Assembly (NCBI GenBank): GCA_002886105.1
Contig: CP025776.1
Location: forward strand, 2,790,001 to 2,854,000
Direction of reading: 5' to 3'
From: Enterobacter sp. EA-1
GTDB taxonomy: Bacteria; Pseudomonadota; Gammaproteobacteria; Enterobacterales; Enterobacteriaceae
Length of the DNA: 64,000 nucleotides
Position numbers and translations under genes: made by a program. Positions 1 through 9,973 of this stretch are shown here, piece after piece; position 1 is the stretch's first letter, and each line of letters begins with the position of its first letter. The notes below the pieces were generated by a model. That model saw only the letters and a list, made by a program, of their open reading frames with translations, had not been told where the DNA came from and did not search any database.

Positions 1-2
1 GC

Positions 3-377
3 GAGATTGAGGTCGAGGATATTCCGGCGCTGTGGAACGAAAAGATGCAGGCATGGCTGGGGCTCTCCACCGAAGGCAATTACCGTAACGGTTGTATGCA
101 GGACATTCACTGGACCGACGGCGGCTTTGGTTATTTCCCCTCTTATACACTGGGCGCCATGTATGCCGCCCAACTGTTCCATGCCGCGCGTAACGCGCTA
201 CCGGGGCTGGACGAGGCCATTGCCGCTGGCGATTTCACCGCGCTGTTTGACTGGCTGCGGCAAAATATCTGGCAACATGGCAGCCGCTTCAGCACCGCGC
301 AATTGATCGAAAATGCCACTGGCGAGGCGCTCAACGTGCGCTATTTCCGCGAGCATCTTACCCGCCGTTACCTGTAG
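3..377 (+). CDS. Carboxypeptidase Taq (M32 family), C-terminal part
   Basis: The gene is open at the left window edge and ends at TAG 375-377. It is the C-terminal ~124 residues of an M32 metallocarboxypeptidase, a cytosolic zinc enzyme that removes C-terminal residues from peptides. The family-typical stretch HWTDGGFGYFPSYTLG, followed by MYAAQLF, lies about 70 residues after the window start. The HExxH zinc site lies outside the window. No frame change is seen in this part. A strong intrinsic terminator follows 8 bases after the stop. Family assignment is confident; the exact orthologue is not determinable from the tail. Confidence 0.85.
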   Translation, partial: EIEVEDIPALWNEKMQAWLGLSTEGNYRNGCMQDIHWTDGGFGYFPSYTLGAMYAAQLFHAARNALPGLDEAIAAGDFTALFDWLRQNIWQHGSRFSTAQLIENATGEALNVRYFREHLTRRYL

Positions 378-384
378 TAAACCC

Positions 385-416
385 GCGCCGGAGCAGCGTT
401 CCGGCGCGCTATTTTT
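385..416 (+). terminator. Intrinsic terminator after the carboxypeptidase gene
   Basis: GCGCCGGA (385-392) pairs with TCCGGCGC (400-407) across a 7-base loop, and is followed by GCTATTTTT. It is a GC-rich 8-bp stem with a T run, placed just after the carboxypeptidase stop. Confidence 0.85.
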
Positions 417-434
417 CGCTGTACATCCCCGCTG

Positions 435-448
435 TACATTCCGTTACA
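435..448 (+). promoter_or_regulatory. RstA-like box upstream of asr
   Basis: TACATTCCGTTACA matches the published RstA consensus TACATNTNGTTACA with one mismatch. It lies ~107 bases upstream of the asr start. The acid-responsive RstBA system is known to control asr in E. coli, so the site fits its neighbour. A second TACAT lies just upstream (422-426). Confidence 0.65.
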
Positions 449-555
449 CGCCGATACCAATCACTCACGGAAGTGGTGAATTTTTATGGATATAGTTCTT
501 TCCAACGGCCCCGCAGTGGGGGTTGGAATGAAGAAACCAATTCGAGGATATCGGA

Positions 556-949
556 ATGAAAAAGTATTAGCTCTGGTTGTTGCCGCTGCAATGGGTCTGT
601 CTTCTGCTGCTTTCGCTGCCGACACTGCAACTACAACTCCGGCTCCGGCTGCAACCACGACTGCGACTACCACCACTACCGCCGCACCAGTGAAAAAGTA
701 CAGAAACATCATAAAAAAGCCGCTAAACCGGCTGTAGAGCAGAAAGCCCAGCTGCAAAAGTTAAGAAACACCACAAAAAAGCCGCTAAACCGGCTGTAGA
801 ACAGAAAGCTCAGGCTGCAAAAGTTAAAAACACCACAAAAAGCTGCCAAACCGGCTGTAGAACAGAAGGCGCAGGCTGCTAAAAAACACGTAAAACATAC
901 TAAACACGTAAAACACACTGCTAAACCGGCTGCACAACCGGCTGCATAA
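556..949 (+). CDS. asr: Acid shock protein Asr (frame-disrupted as read)
   Basis: Asr is a periplasmic, Lys/His/Ala-rich protein induced at low pH. The start at 556 follows GAGGATATCGGA. Reading with one extra A in the AAAAA run after ATG gives a classical signal peptide (KKVLALVVAAAMGLSSAAFAA), then a Thr/Ala/Pro segment, then three near-identical repeats around KKAAKPAVEQKAQAAK, and a tail rich in HVKHT ending in PAAQPAA. As printed, the frame breaks at codon 4 (AAAAAA expected, AAAAA present) and again in the first repeat, at another A run. Both breaks are typical homopolymer errors. Length (~130 aa) fits the family. An RstA-like box lies upstream and a terminator downstream. Confidence 0.9.
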
Positions 950-997
950 GTAAACGTGATTGAATCCGGCGCTCAACGTACGAGCACCGTGTTTAAC

Positions 998-1030
998 CGG
1001 CGCTGACCCTTCGGGCGAAGCGCCGCTTTT
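998..1030 (+). terminator. Intrinsic terminator after asr
   Basis: CGGCGCT (998-1004) pairs with AGCGCCG (1019-1025), with a small inner CCCTTCGGG hairpin. CTTTT follows. It lies 49 bases after the asr stop. Confidence 0.75.
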
Positions 1031-1045
1031 CTCTCTGGAGGGCAT

Positions 1046-1129
1046 ATGCTGCGACGTTATCGTTTTGAAGTGATCCCGGCGATGCTGATTATCTGCGCAA
1101 TCATTGCCATCCAGTTCTATCTTTACTGA
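1046..1129 (+). CDS. ydgU: Small membrane protein YdgU
   Basis: A 27-residue protein starting at ATG 1046 after CTCTGGAGGGCAT (good ribosome binding site) and ending TGA 1127-1129. It has a basic start (MLRRYRFE) and one hydrophobic helix (PAMLIICAIIAIQFYL), so it is a single-span inner-membrane protein. Size, sequence character and position directly after asr match E. coli YdgU. Function is unknown. The gene is intact. Confidence 0.8.
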   Translation: MLRRYRFEVIPAMLIICAIIAIQFYLY

Positions 1130-1231
1130 TGTAGTGCGCTGATTTTACTCCCACTTTCTTCACGTCCCGTCTATATTTATTAACCACGGGCTTACGTTTA
1201 ATAATCATAATTCCCCCCACCCGAGTGTGAT

Positions 1232-2061
1232 ATGCGAAAAACCGTTGTGCTGTTGCTGGGACCGCTGCTGTTGTTTTCCGCTGTTGGGCATGCTGACGAA
1301 GGCGATGATAACGCCATAAACGCCAGCGACGTGAAGACGCTGTTTTTCGGACATGATGATCGTGTCCGGGTCACCACACCGACCAAAGCGCCATGGGATG
1401 CGATTGGTCAACTGGAAACCGCCAGCGGCAACTTATGTACCGCGACGCTGATTTCTCCTCACACCGGCCTTAACCGCCGGGCATTGCCTGTTAACGCCGC
1501 CGCGCGGTAAAGCGGATAAGGCCGTCGCCTTGCGTTTTGTGTCGCAGAAAGGCGTCTGGCGCTATGAAATTCACGATATTGAAGGCCGGGTCGACTCCTC
1601 GCTCGGTCACCGCCTGAAAGCGGACGGCGACGGCTGGATTGTCCCCTCTTCTGCCGCGTCCTCGGGATTTTGGGCTGGTGGTGTTGCGTAACCCGCCTTC
1701 CGGCATTACACCGCTGCCGCTGTTCGCCGGTGACAAAGATGCGCTCACTGCGGCACTGAAAGCGACCGATCGGAAAGTCACACAGTCCGGCTATCCGGAA
1801 GATCACCTCGATACGTTATACAGCCATCAGGATTGCGTGGTGACGGGGTGGGCGCAAAACACGGTGCTGTCGCACCAGTGCGATACGTTGCCGGGCGACA
1901 GTGGTTCGCCGCTGATGCTGAAAACCGATGACGGCTGGCAGTTGATTGCCGTACAAAGCTCAGCGCCTGCCGCAAAAGATCGCTGGCGCGCCGATAACCG
2001 GGCCATTTCCGTCACCGGGTTTCGCGATAAGCTGGAAGCGCTGGCGAAAGAGAACGACTAG
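1232..2061 (+). CDS. ydgD: Trypsin-like serine protease YdgD (frameshifted as read)
   Basis: A secreted, chymotrypsin-fold protease homologue. It starts with a signal peptide ([21 protein letters not shown]). The catalytic His motif LTAGHCLLT is readable near 1469-1495 only after a frame change. The nucleophile motif GDSGSP is intact near 1895-1912, and the preceding Cys fits the usual disulfide. At least two frame changes separate three readable parts (start to ~1465, ~1465-1640, ~1640-2061). All catalytic motifs survive, so sequencing indels are likelier than decay. Gene order asr-ydgU-ydgD is as in E. coli. Total length (~276 aa) fits YdgD. Confidence 0.88.
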
Positions 2062-2062
2062 T

Positions 2063-4231
2063 TCAACCTTGCCGCTGTAACGGCAGTTGCAAAATGTCGT
2101 TCAGCGGTTTTGGCGCACTGTAATAGTAGCCCTGTAGCTGGTCGCAACCGGCCAGCCGCAGCAATTCTCATCTGTTTTTCTGTTTCCACGCCTTCCGCCA
2201 CCACCTGCATACCGAGCGCACTGGCGATGCGGATGGTGCCGCTCACCAGTACCGACGCCTGTTCATCATCATCCACCAGACCGGCCAGCGATTTATCAAT
2301 TTTGATGGTGTCAAAATTAAAACGGCGTAGATAGCCAATGCTCGAATACCCCGTGCCAAAATCATCCAGCGCCACCGCCGTACCCAGCGCTTTTAAATTG
2401 GCGATCGCCGCACGTGCGCGTTCCGGGTTTTCCAGTACGTAGGTTTCGGTCACTTCAAGCTGTAACCGCCGCGCCGGAAATTGCGTTGTGCCCAGCACGG
2501 TGGCAACTTTGTTTTCAAAGTCCGGATCGCGAAACTGTGCAGGCGAGATATTTACAGACAGCTTGAGCGTACTCAACGGCATTAATTGCTGGCAGGCGCG
2601 CCGCAGCACAAACTGACCCAGCGCATAAATCAGGCCACTGGTTTCGGCCACAGGAATAAAATCATCGGGCTTCCAGTTCGCCGCCCGGACGACGCGGCCA
2701 GCGGGCCAGCGCTTCCACCCCAATCATCGTCTGCGTACGGGCATCAACAATCGGTTGATACCAGACATCAAACTCATCGCGCTCCAGCCCTTCACGAATG
2801 TCATTTTCGATCAACAGTTGCCGCTCGCGAGCGCTGTTCAGCTCGGCATTGTAATGGGTCATACAGGCTTTGCCGGTCATTTTAGAGTGATACATCGCGA
2901 TGTCGGCGCGGCGAAACAGTTCAGAACTGGAGCACTCCACCAGCGTCCCGCTGGCGATACCGATACTGGCGCCAATATGAATCGTCCGTTTGCCAATGCG
3001 GACCGGCGACGTGAGATACTGCAACACGCTTTCGGCAAATTCAGTTGCTTTCTCCGTCGACCACGGCCCGCTGAGCGTCATCGCAAATTCGTCTCCGCCC
3101 ATCCGCGCCAGCATGCCATCCGTAGGGATCTTCTCGCGCAGCGTCTGGGCGATGGTGACAATTAACCTGTCGCCGACATCATGCCCGTAAATATCATTGA
3201 TATCTTTAAAGCCATCGAGATCGATAAACACCACGCTAATCAGTTCACTGTCACCCACTGCGCTCAACTGCTCCGGTGTTCAATCAACGCACGTCGGTTA
3301 GGCAGGCGGCTCAACCAGTCCGTCAGGGCGATTTTGCGCGCGATTTTCTCTTCTTTGCCAGCTTATATAACCCGGCGCTGCTCAGGGCAATAAACAGAAG
3401 GATCAACACAGAGGCAAGCATCGCAATATGGCGGATATCCCCGGCGGCTGCGCGGGCGGCCTGCACGCCGTGCAGACCCGGCGTCCAGCTCAGATAGCCG
3501 AGCAACTCGCCTGCAGATCCGCGCATCGGAATGCTGGCCGCCGTCTCCACGCCCTCGGGCGAATAGCTCAGGTTTTCAATCTGAAAGGTGGCGCCGAGAT
3601 CGCTCAGGATCCCGGCATTGAGATGTCGGGTAATAATCAGATAGCGGCGGGTTTGGTCATACACCTCAAGGCGGCCCACCATCGGACGGATAAGCCCAAT
3701 ACTGACAAACGCCACCCCCTCGCGGGTTCGGGTAAGACCGGCAAAAACCTCCTGCCCGGCCTGCAATGACTGCGCATGGTTACGGATTAACGCCACCAAC
3801 CCGTCGCCAAAAAAGGCGAAATTCGTTTCGTTAAAGGGTTTGCCGCGAAACGCGCCCCACAACACGCGGAAATGTTCGTCCAGCACGAAGGTGCCATCAT
3901 AGAGATTGTTCACTTTGAACCCCGCCCCCCGTGGGGTCGTGAACAGCCACTGAGGATCAAGCTGCGGGCGGTAGGTCTCACGCACTGCGTCATCCCAAAC
4001 GGCGTTATCAATCACCAGCGAGCGGGTGCGGTTAATCGCGGTCTGAATCGCGCCTTCTACCGAGAGCGCCGTGCGGTGCCGATCAATTTCATTGGTCTTG
4101 GTGCTGATCAGGTGTAACGAGAGATAGAGTAATGCGACAACGGAAATAATCAGGCCAATCCCTGCCATAAAAATCATGATGAACAGGGTTCGGGCTGTGG
4201 GGATATTTCGCCAGCTTAACGGATTAAACAT
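2063..4231 (-). CDS. CHASE4-GGDEF-EAL bifunctional cyclic-di-GMP protein (frameshifted as read)
   Basis: A membrane-bound diguanylate cyclase/phosphodiesterase of about 722 residues. The chosen start, ATG 4231, has AGAGG upstream; an ATG at 4246 is possible. Order: transmembrane helix (LFIMIFMAGIGLIISVVALL), a periplasmic CHASE4-like domain (residues ~45-245), a second helix (IAMLASVLILLFIALSSAGL), a GGDEF domain with an intact RMGGDEFAMTL active site, and an EAL domain with EALARW, LEVTETYVLE and DDFGTGYSS, all expected for an active phosphodiesterase. The C-terminus ends GYYYSAPKPLNDI then QLPLQRQG. Frame changes occur near 3300, 2700 and 2110. The gene ends convergently 2 bases from ydgD and separates it from mdtI, unlike E. 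coli. Confidence 0.87.
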
Positions 4232-4341
4232 TCGCCGCCTCTTCATGGTGGCCCGAAAAAAGTAGCCGCAGTGCGTCACGGTAATCTAAGCGTAATACAG
4301 CCGACGAATTTCGCTGCCCGCAATAACGGGCAGCGATCACA

Positions 4342-4671
4342 TCAGGCCAGTTTAATCAGTGTCATCCCGACGATTAATAATATCAACCCCAACCAGCCTT
4401 TACCGTTCAGGCGCTGACCAAAGAGGATCCAACCCGCTGCCAGCGTGGCGACTAACGCCAAAGCCGCCCCACAGGGCGTAAGCGACGGAAAGATCGATGC
4501 CTTTTACCGCTTGCGACAGCGCGCTAAACGCCGCCAGCACCGCCAGCAACGATCCGCAGCCATAGGCTTTACGGCGAAAACCATCGGACAATTTTAAAAG
4601 ATATTTGCCGCAATCTCCAGCACAATAGCAATGGCCAGCCATGCCCCATGGATCCATTCAAACGGCGACAT
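4342..4671 (-). CDS. mdtI: Spermidine exporter subunit MdtI (frameshifted as read)
   Basis: One half of the heteromeric SMR-family spermidine exporter MdtJI, a four-helix inner-membrane protein. The start ATG 4671 is read as [20 protein letters not shown]. The family-typical [21 protein letters not shown] follows in two stretches, and the end is GMTLIKLA. The 330-nt span equals the usual 109 codons plus stop, so the frame changes near 4600 and 4465 compensate each other. It starts 2 bases after the mdtJ stop, which supports co-translation. Confidence 0.9.
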
Positions 4672-4673
4672 GT

Positions 4674-5014
4674 TTACGCTCCCCGGCGCACGGCTTTGCG
4701 CGTCCCTGATTTAATCAACACAATGCCCAGCACCAGCGTTGTTAGCCCCGCCACTTTTAGCGTCGATAGCGGTTCATCAAATAAGCAAACGCTCAACACG
4801 GTAATCAATACTATGCCGATGCCTTCCCATAATGCATACGCCACGCCAAGGGCGATTTTTTTACCGCGAATGACAAGAAAATATACGACAACGCAATCAT
4901 TACCAGCATGAGAATAAAACCGCTATGGCTTTCGCTTATACTTGCCCATTTCATCGACAGTGTGCCGGTAATTTCCGCAACAATGGCCAGCGCTAATAAG
5001 ATCCAATAAATCAT
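4674..5014 (-). CDS. mdtJ: Spermidine exporter subunit MdtJ (frameshifted as read)
   Basis: Partner subunit of MdtI in the SMR-type spermidine exporter. The start ATG 5014 has an AGGAG upstream. It reads [20 protein letters not shown], then [12 protein letters not shown], then, after a frame change, [15 protein letters not shown] and [18 protein letters not shown]. The break sits in a run of seven A where eight are needed for VKKIALGV, a clear homopolymer deletion. The Glu in AEITGT is the conserved SMR proton/substrate glutamate. The C-terminal tail is shorter than in E. coli MdtJ. Confidence 0.9.
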
Positions 5015-5308
5015 TTTTTTCTCCTGCTTGAGAATACACTCCTTGCGGCTTACCGAACCACGGCAAACCGGACAACAGAAATATCCGCGCAAGCGGCCTG
5101 TTCAGGCAGAGAGAAAACTAGAGCGCCGAGCGCCAGTATTGTTCGCCCGATAGCGGGCAGCAGGTATTGGGAAGAGAAAAAACAGAAGTGAAAATGCTGA
5201 ATGGAATATCCATATCATTACAATTATCCGCAAATTGCTTCTCATCGTCGCGGAATAATATGTCCCCGGTCGTTAAACACGGCTTATTTCTATCACAGGC
5301 CGAGGAAT
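5015..5308. other. Intergenic region upstream of mdtJI
   Basis: About 294 bases between mdtJ (reading left) and the end of the AI-2E exporter gene. I see no convincing gene. It must hold the mdtJI promoter; the segment 5100-5220 is the likeliest place, but I cannot assign clear -35/-10 boxes. Confidence 0.4.
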
Positions 5309-6445
5309 TTACTCAAAAGCTTTGCACTTCTTTACGTCGACAGCAACGCGCCGCGTGATAGACAGCGGCGCGTCTTTCGCTACTCTTGTTCTTTTTATGG
5401 CGCTGGCCCGAGCTTCTGCCAACAAATTCCACGAGCTGATAAATAATGCGGCAATCATTGGTCCCAGAACAAAGCCATTAATGCCAAAGAATTGCAGACC
5501 ACCGAGCGTGGTAAGCAGGATCAAATAATCCGGCATGCGGGTATCTTTCCCCACTAACAGCGGACGCAAAATATTATCAGCCCCACCACCACCACAAAAT
5601 AGAGCGTCAGCATTGTCGCCGTTGCAAGTTCATCGGTGGCATAGAGGAAAAATCACCGCCGGGATCCAGACAATCGCGGTGCCCACCGCCGGGATCAGCG
5701 ACAAAAACGCCATCAGCGCAGCCCACAGCAGACTGCCGTTGAAACCGGCGAACCAGAAGCCAATGCCCCCCAGCGCCCCCCTGGACAATCGCCACCACCA
5801 GCGTCCCTTTGACGGTGGCCCGCGCCACACCGGCAAATTTCAGAAACAGGCGGCGTTTAATTTTTGCCGACAACGGCATCGCTTCATAGATTTTACGCAC
5901 CAGATGCGCGCCATCTTTCAATAAAAGAACAGTAAATAGACCATTAAGCAGAAACTGATGGTAATCCCCCAGCGTACCTTTGCCAATGATCACCGCGCTT
6001 CCGGCCGAGGTAGCGCCCCACGCTCAGCGCAACACCGGAAAGTTTTTCCCGGATGGTCATCACTGAATCCAAGTCATTCTCCCGCAGATAATTTCTCGCC
6101 CATTCCGGCAGATGCGCAATACCGTTGCTTAATAATTGCGGCAGGTCGGTGGCGTTATTTTGCAGGCGCTGATACAGATTATTTATTTCGACCACCAGCG
6201 ACGACAGCACGATCATCATCGGAATAAACACAATCACAAATCAGCAACACGGTAATCAGCGAGGCGATGCCGTTACGCCCGTGCAGGAGGACCGATAAAC
6301 GCATGCGCAGTGGATAAAAAATCAATGCCAGAATCACCGCCCAAATAATCGCGGAATAGTACGGCTGGACAAGCGTAAAAAACGCCACGCTGACCAGCAA
6401 TAGCAAAATGATAAAGAAGAAATTGTTTATTTTTAGCGTCGTCAT
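5309..6445 (-). CDS. AI-2E family transporter (frameshifted as read)
   Basis: A multi-span inner-membrane protein of the AI-2 exporter superfamily (TqsA/YdiK/PerM type), ~375 residues. Start ATG 6445 (ATG 6454 in the same frame is possible). N-terminal hydrophobic stretch NFFFIILLLLVSVAFFTLVQ, then YSAIIWAVILALIFYPL, a soluble segment with LPEWARNYLREND, and the family C-terminal signature LTTLGGLQFFGINGFVLGP before MIAALFISSWNLL. At least three frame changes (near 6240, 6000 and 5600). The sequence does not closely match the E. coli TqsA or YdiK I can recall, so substrate is unknown. Its start lies ~80 bases from the stop of the ABC ATPase gene. Confidence 0.8.
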
Positions 6446-6526
6446 TCGGGCCATCCATTGGTTACACTGCCCCCAAGTGTAGTGACCTGACCCCGGATTG
6501 TAAAACAATGTCTTCCGCCACAGGCT

Positions 6527-8195
6527 TTATTGACGCCTACGCGGCAGAATAATTACGTAACGGCAGCGCTCCACGGAGGATAACAACTGTCGGGTCCAGG
6601 GGTGACGCGGCGCGCTGAATATCTGCTCCACCCCGCCACTCTCCACAACTTCGCCATCTTTCATCACCGCAATGCGGTGGCTCATATGCTGCACGACGCC
6701 CAAATCACAGAAATAAACACCATCGACACGCGCAGACGATTTTGCAGCGCCACCAGCAGATCCAACACCTGCGCCTGCGTGGTCACATCCAGTGCCGAGA
6801 CCGGCTCATCGCAGATCAGAATGTCCGGCTCGCAGGCCAGCGCCTGCGCAATGGAAATGCGTTGCCGCTGACCACCGGATAATGTCGTCGGGCGTCGGCT
6901 CAGCAGGTCGCGGCTTAACCCCACCAGCGTCAGCAACGTCTCGATGCGGGCAAGACGGGCCGGAGCAGAAAGCGTGGTATGCAACCGCAACGGCTGTTGC
7001 AGCAACTGCGCCACCGTGTATTGCGGATTAAAGGAGCCGAGCGGATCCTGCACAATGGTCTGAATGCGTGTACGCAGCGGACGCCGCTGACGTTCGGTTA
7101 ATGTACTCCAGCCTGCCCGCCAAGACGGATTTCGCCCTGCTGCGGCGTTTGCAGCGCCAGCATCAGTTTACCCAGCGTGGTTTTTCCGGAGCCGGATTCA
7201 CCAACAATGCCCAATGTCTCGCCGTAGACCTGCAATGACATTATTCACCGCCTGCAATACGCCGCCATCCGGCAATGAAAACGCCTGTGAGACGTTATCC
7301 ACCGCCAGCACGGGCGTTGCACTCCCGGTCACGACATGCTCACGTACCGGCGTATGCGCCAACGGATCGCTCCCGGTCAACCACTGCCCACGCGTGCCCG
7401 CGCCCGGAATGGCCGCCAACAAACGCTGGGGGTGTTGCGGCGCATGCAACACCTGCTGCACCGTGCCACTTTCCACCGCCTCTCCCTGTTGCATCACCAC
7501 CACCCGATCGGCAATATCCGCAACCACCGACAGATCGTGGGTGATCAACAGCACGCCATGCCCGGCATCCGCCAGCGCGGAAAACTTTCAGCACCTGTTT
7601 TTGCACGGTGGCATCCAGCGCGGTGGTCGGTTCATCGGCGATCAACAAACGCGGACCGGCCGCCAGCGCGGAGGCAATTAACGCACGCTGCCGCAAGCCG
7701 CCGGAGAGCTCAGAGCGTACTGCGCCATGCGATTGTGCGGGTCGGGGATCCCCGCCTGAATCAACAGCGCCGCCACCTGTTGACTGACCTCCGCTTTTCG
7801 CGCCAGCCCGTGAGTCAACAGAGGTTCCGCCACTTCGGCCAATACGACGCAACGGATCGAGCGATGTCAGCGCATCCTGTAAGACAAAACCGATTTCCCG
7901 CCCACGCAGTTGCCGCCAGCATCGGGTATCGCACTTGGCAGATCGTGCGCCCGGCCATCGCGTCCTTTCAGGGTTAAGGCGCTGGCGCGGATCGCCGCAC
8001 CGACGCCTGCCAGTCCTACCAGCGTGCGGGCAGTGACCGATTTCCCCGAACCGGACTCGCCTACCAGCGCCACGACTTCGCCGGATTGACGCTGAATGAA
8101 AGTGATTTTACGGCCTCCACGCCCTGCGGCGAAGGAAAACTAACGCTCAGCTGCGCCACGCGCAGTAGCGGTTGTTGCAGGATCTCTGTATTCAT
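6527..8195 (-). CDS. Fused double ABC ATPase of a peptide-type importer (frameshifted as read)
   Basis: Cytosolic energy-coupling protein with two tandem ABC domains, like GsiA or YejF (about 556 codons). Domain 1: Walker A GESGSGKS near 8060, signature around [19 protein letters not shown], and Walker [13 protein letters not shown]. Domain 2: Walker A GESGSGKT near 7190, signature [17 protein letters not shown], and Walker [13 protein letters not shown]. The C-terminal [10 protein letters not shown] and the oligopeptide-type tail are readable near 6660. The start ATG 8195 overlaps the permease stop by ATGA. There are several frame changes. It is the last gene of the binding-protein-permease-permease-ATPase operon. 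Confidence 0.88.
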
Positions 8196-9032
8196 TCGAT
8201 ACCGCCTTTGGCCATAATGGTTTGCAAGCGCCGCCCCAGCAGCGTAATGGCGATCACGGAGAGCGCGACAACGCTGGCGGGCAGCAGACTGACCCACGGC
8301 GCTATCAAGGAAATTACGCCCTTCGGAAAGCAGCGCCCCCACTCCGCCGTGGGCGGCGTAACGCCCAGTCCAGAAACTCAACGCCGATGCGGACAGCACC
8401 GCGTAACCCATTCCGACCGTTGCCAGCACCAGTAACGGGCGCAGCGTATTGGGAATGATATGGCGCAGGATAATCGTCAGCGGCGACTCTCCCAGCGCAA
8501 CCGCATGTTGCACATACCCGGACAACCGGACCTGCAACACGCGCGCACCAGCCGCGCATATCCGGCAATGCCTGCCAGCCCGACCGCCAGTAACGTATTC
8601 TCCGGCCCGCGTCCCAGCACTGCGATCGCCAGCAGCGCCAGCAACAGATCGGGAAAGGCCAGCAGCATCCAGCAGCCGCACCAGCGTCTGGCGCACCGCA
8701 CGAGGGGCCAACCCGAGAGTGCCAAGAAGAATGCCACCCGCGCTGGCGATAAGCGTCGCGCCCGCGCCAATACCCAGCGACAACGCGCTGCCACCACGCG
8801 GGCAAAGACGTCGCGCCCGAGTTGATCGGTACCGAACCAGTGCTGCAGCCCCGGCGGTTGTAAAATCGCCCCCAGATCCATATCGTCCGGCCGGTAAGGG
8901 GTAAACAGCGACGGAAAGCACGGCCACGCTCAGCAGCACCAGCAATAAGGGAATGAGGGTGCCCGGCGTCAGCCACGGGTTGCGGTAACGCGCACGTACG
9001 CGGCGGGAAGCCGCCAGCAGAAAATCACTCAT
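8192..9032 (-). CDS. ABC importer permease, DppC-type (frameshifted as read)
   Basis: Second inner-membrane permease of the operon. Starts ATG 9032 (MSDFLLAASRRVRARYRNPW), overlapping the previous permease by 8 bases; ends at TGA 8192-8194, overlapping the ATPase start. Family features: an N-terminal extension and first helix (TLIPLLLVLLSVAVLSV), the periplasmic HWFGTDQLGRDVFARVV motif, and the cytosolic EAA-like loop around ALGESPLTIILRHIIPNTL. Multiple frame changes interrupt it near 8900, 8660, 8540 and 8310. Confidence 0.87.
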
Positions 9033-9973
9033 CGGCGTGGCTCCTTGTTCGCAGACGCGGATCGATCAGCAGATAGAGCGCATCGATAAGCAGGTTGATC
9101 ACAAACAGCAGCGCAGAGAACATCACCACACCCAGCACCAGCGGCATATCGCGGTTCTCAATCGCACTGAGGGTAACTGCCCAGCCCTGCGCGACCAAAG
9201 ACCGTTTCCGTCAGGATCGAGCCGCCCAGCACGCTGGCCAGCAGCGTGCCGGTCAGGGTCGATACCGCCAGTGACGCGTGGCGCAGCGCATGACGCAGTC
9301 GCAGGCGCGTTTCACTGACGCCACGCGTGCGCACCGTGACAGCAAACGGCTGGGAAAGCGCCTCTTCCAGCCCATCGCGCAGCACTGGCTGAGCATCGCC
9401 GCCAGCGGCAAACTGAGCGTTACGACCGGCAATACCAGCGACATCCAGCCGTCATTGCCGGTCACCGGAAACCATTGCAGGCTAAAGCTGAAGAGCAACA
9501 ACACAATGCCGATCCAGTAGACCGGCGTACTGAGCAACATCAGCTCCAGCCCGGCCAGCAGATTACGCAGGCGCGGGTTGCGCCCGGCGGTCAGCAGCGC
9601 ATTACTCACCGCCAACAGCAGCGCCAGCGTTAACGCGCTCACGGCCAACGGAACGGTCTCTTTCAGTGCTCCGCCAATCACCTGCGCCACCGGTAACCGG
9701 TACTGATAACTCTGCCCGAGGTTGCCGGTCAGCGCCTCGCCGCAATAGCGCAGGTACTGCAACCAGAGGGGCTTATCCAGACCAAACTGGCGGGTCAGCG
9801 TTTCGCGGAAACTGTCATCCACGACGCTGTTGGCGCTGCCCATCAGAATCGCCACCGGATCGCCGGGGGATCAGCTTCACGGCAATAAAGGTCGTCGCCG
9901 CGCCCCACAGCACGGCGAAAATGGTCAGCAGCCGTTTGCCTGCGGCCCGCAGCTTAACGTTGGATCCAGACAT
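9025..9973 (-). CDS. ABC importer permease, DppB-type (frameshifted as read)
   Basis: First inner-membrane permease. The start ATG 9973 (MSGSNVKLRAAGKRLLTIF) lies inside the last codons of the binding-protein gene; the two genes overlap by 20 bases. Typical elements: PVAILMG, then RQFGLDKPLWLQYLRYCGEAL, the helix LAVSALTLALLLAVSNALL, the loop LSTPVYWIGIVLLLFSFSLQ and the EAA-type segment near 9310. It ends YLLIDPRLRTRS-HADE. Frame changes occur near 9865, 9390 and 9190. Overlaps at both ends show tight co-translation. Confidence 0.88.

Noticed and set aside
709-918. Open frames on the minus strand across asr (Cys/Phe-rich proteins)
   Set aside because: They are antisense shadows of the Lys/Ala repeats of asr.
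5309-6445. Naming the AI-2E gene tqsA or ydiK
   Set aside because: The sequence does not follow either E. coli protein closely beyond family motifs, although tqsA is a neighbour in E. coli.
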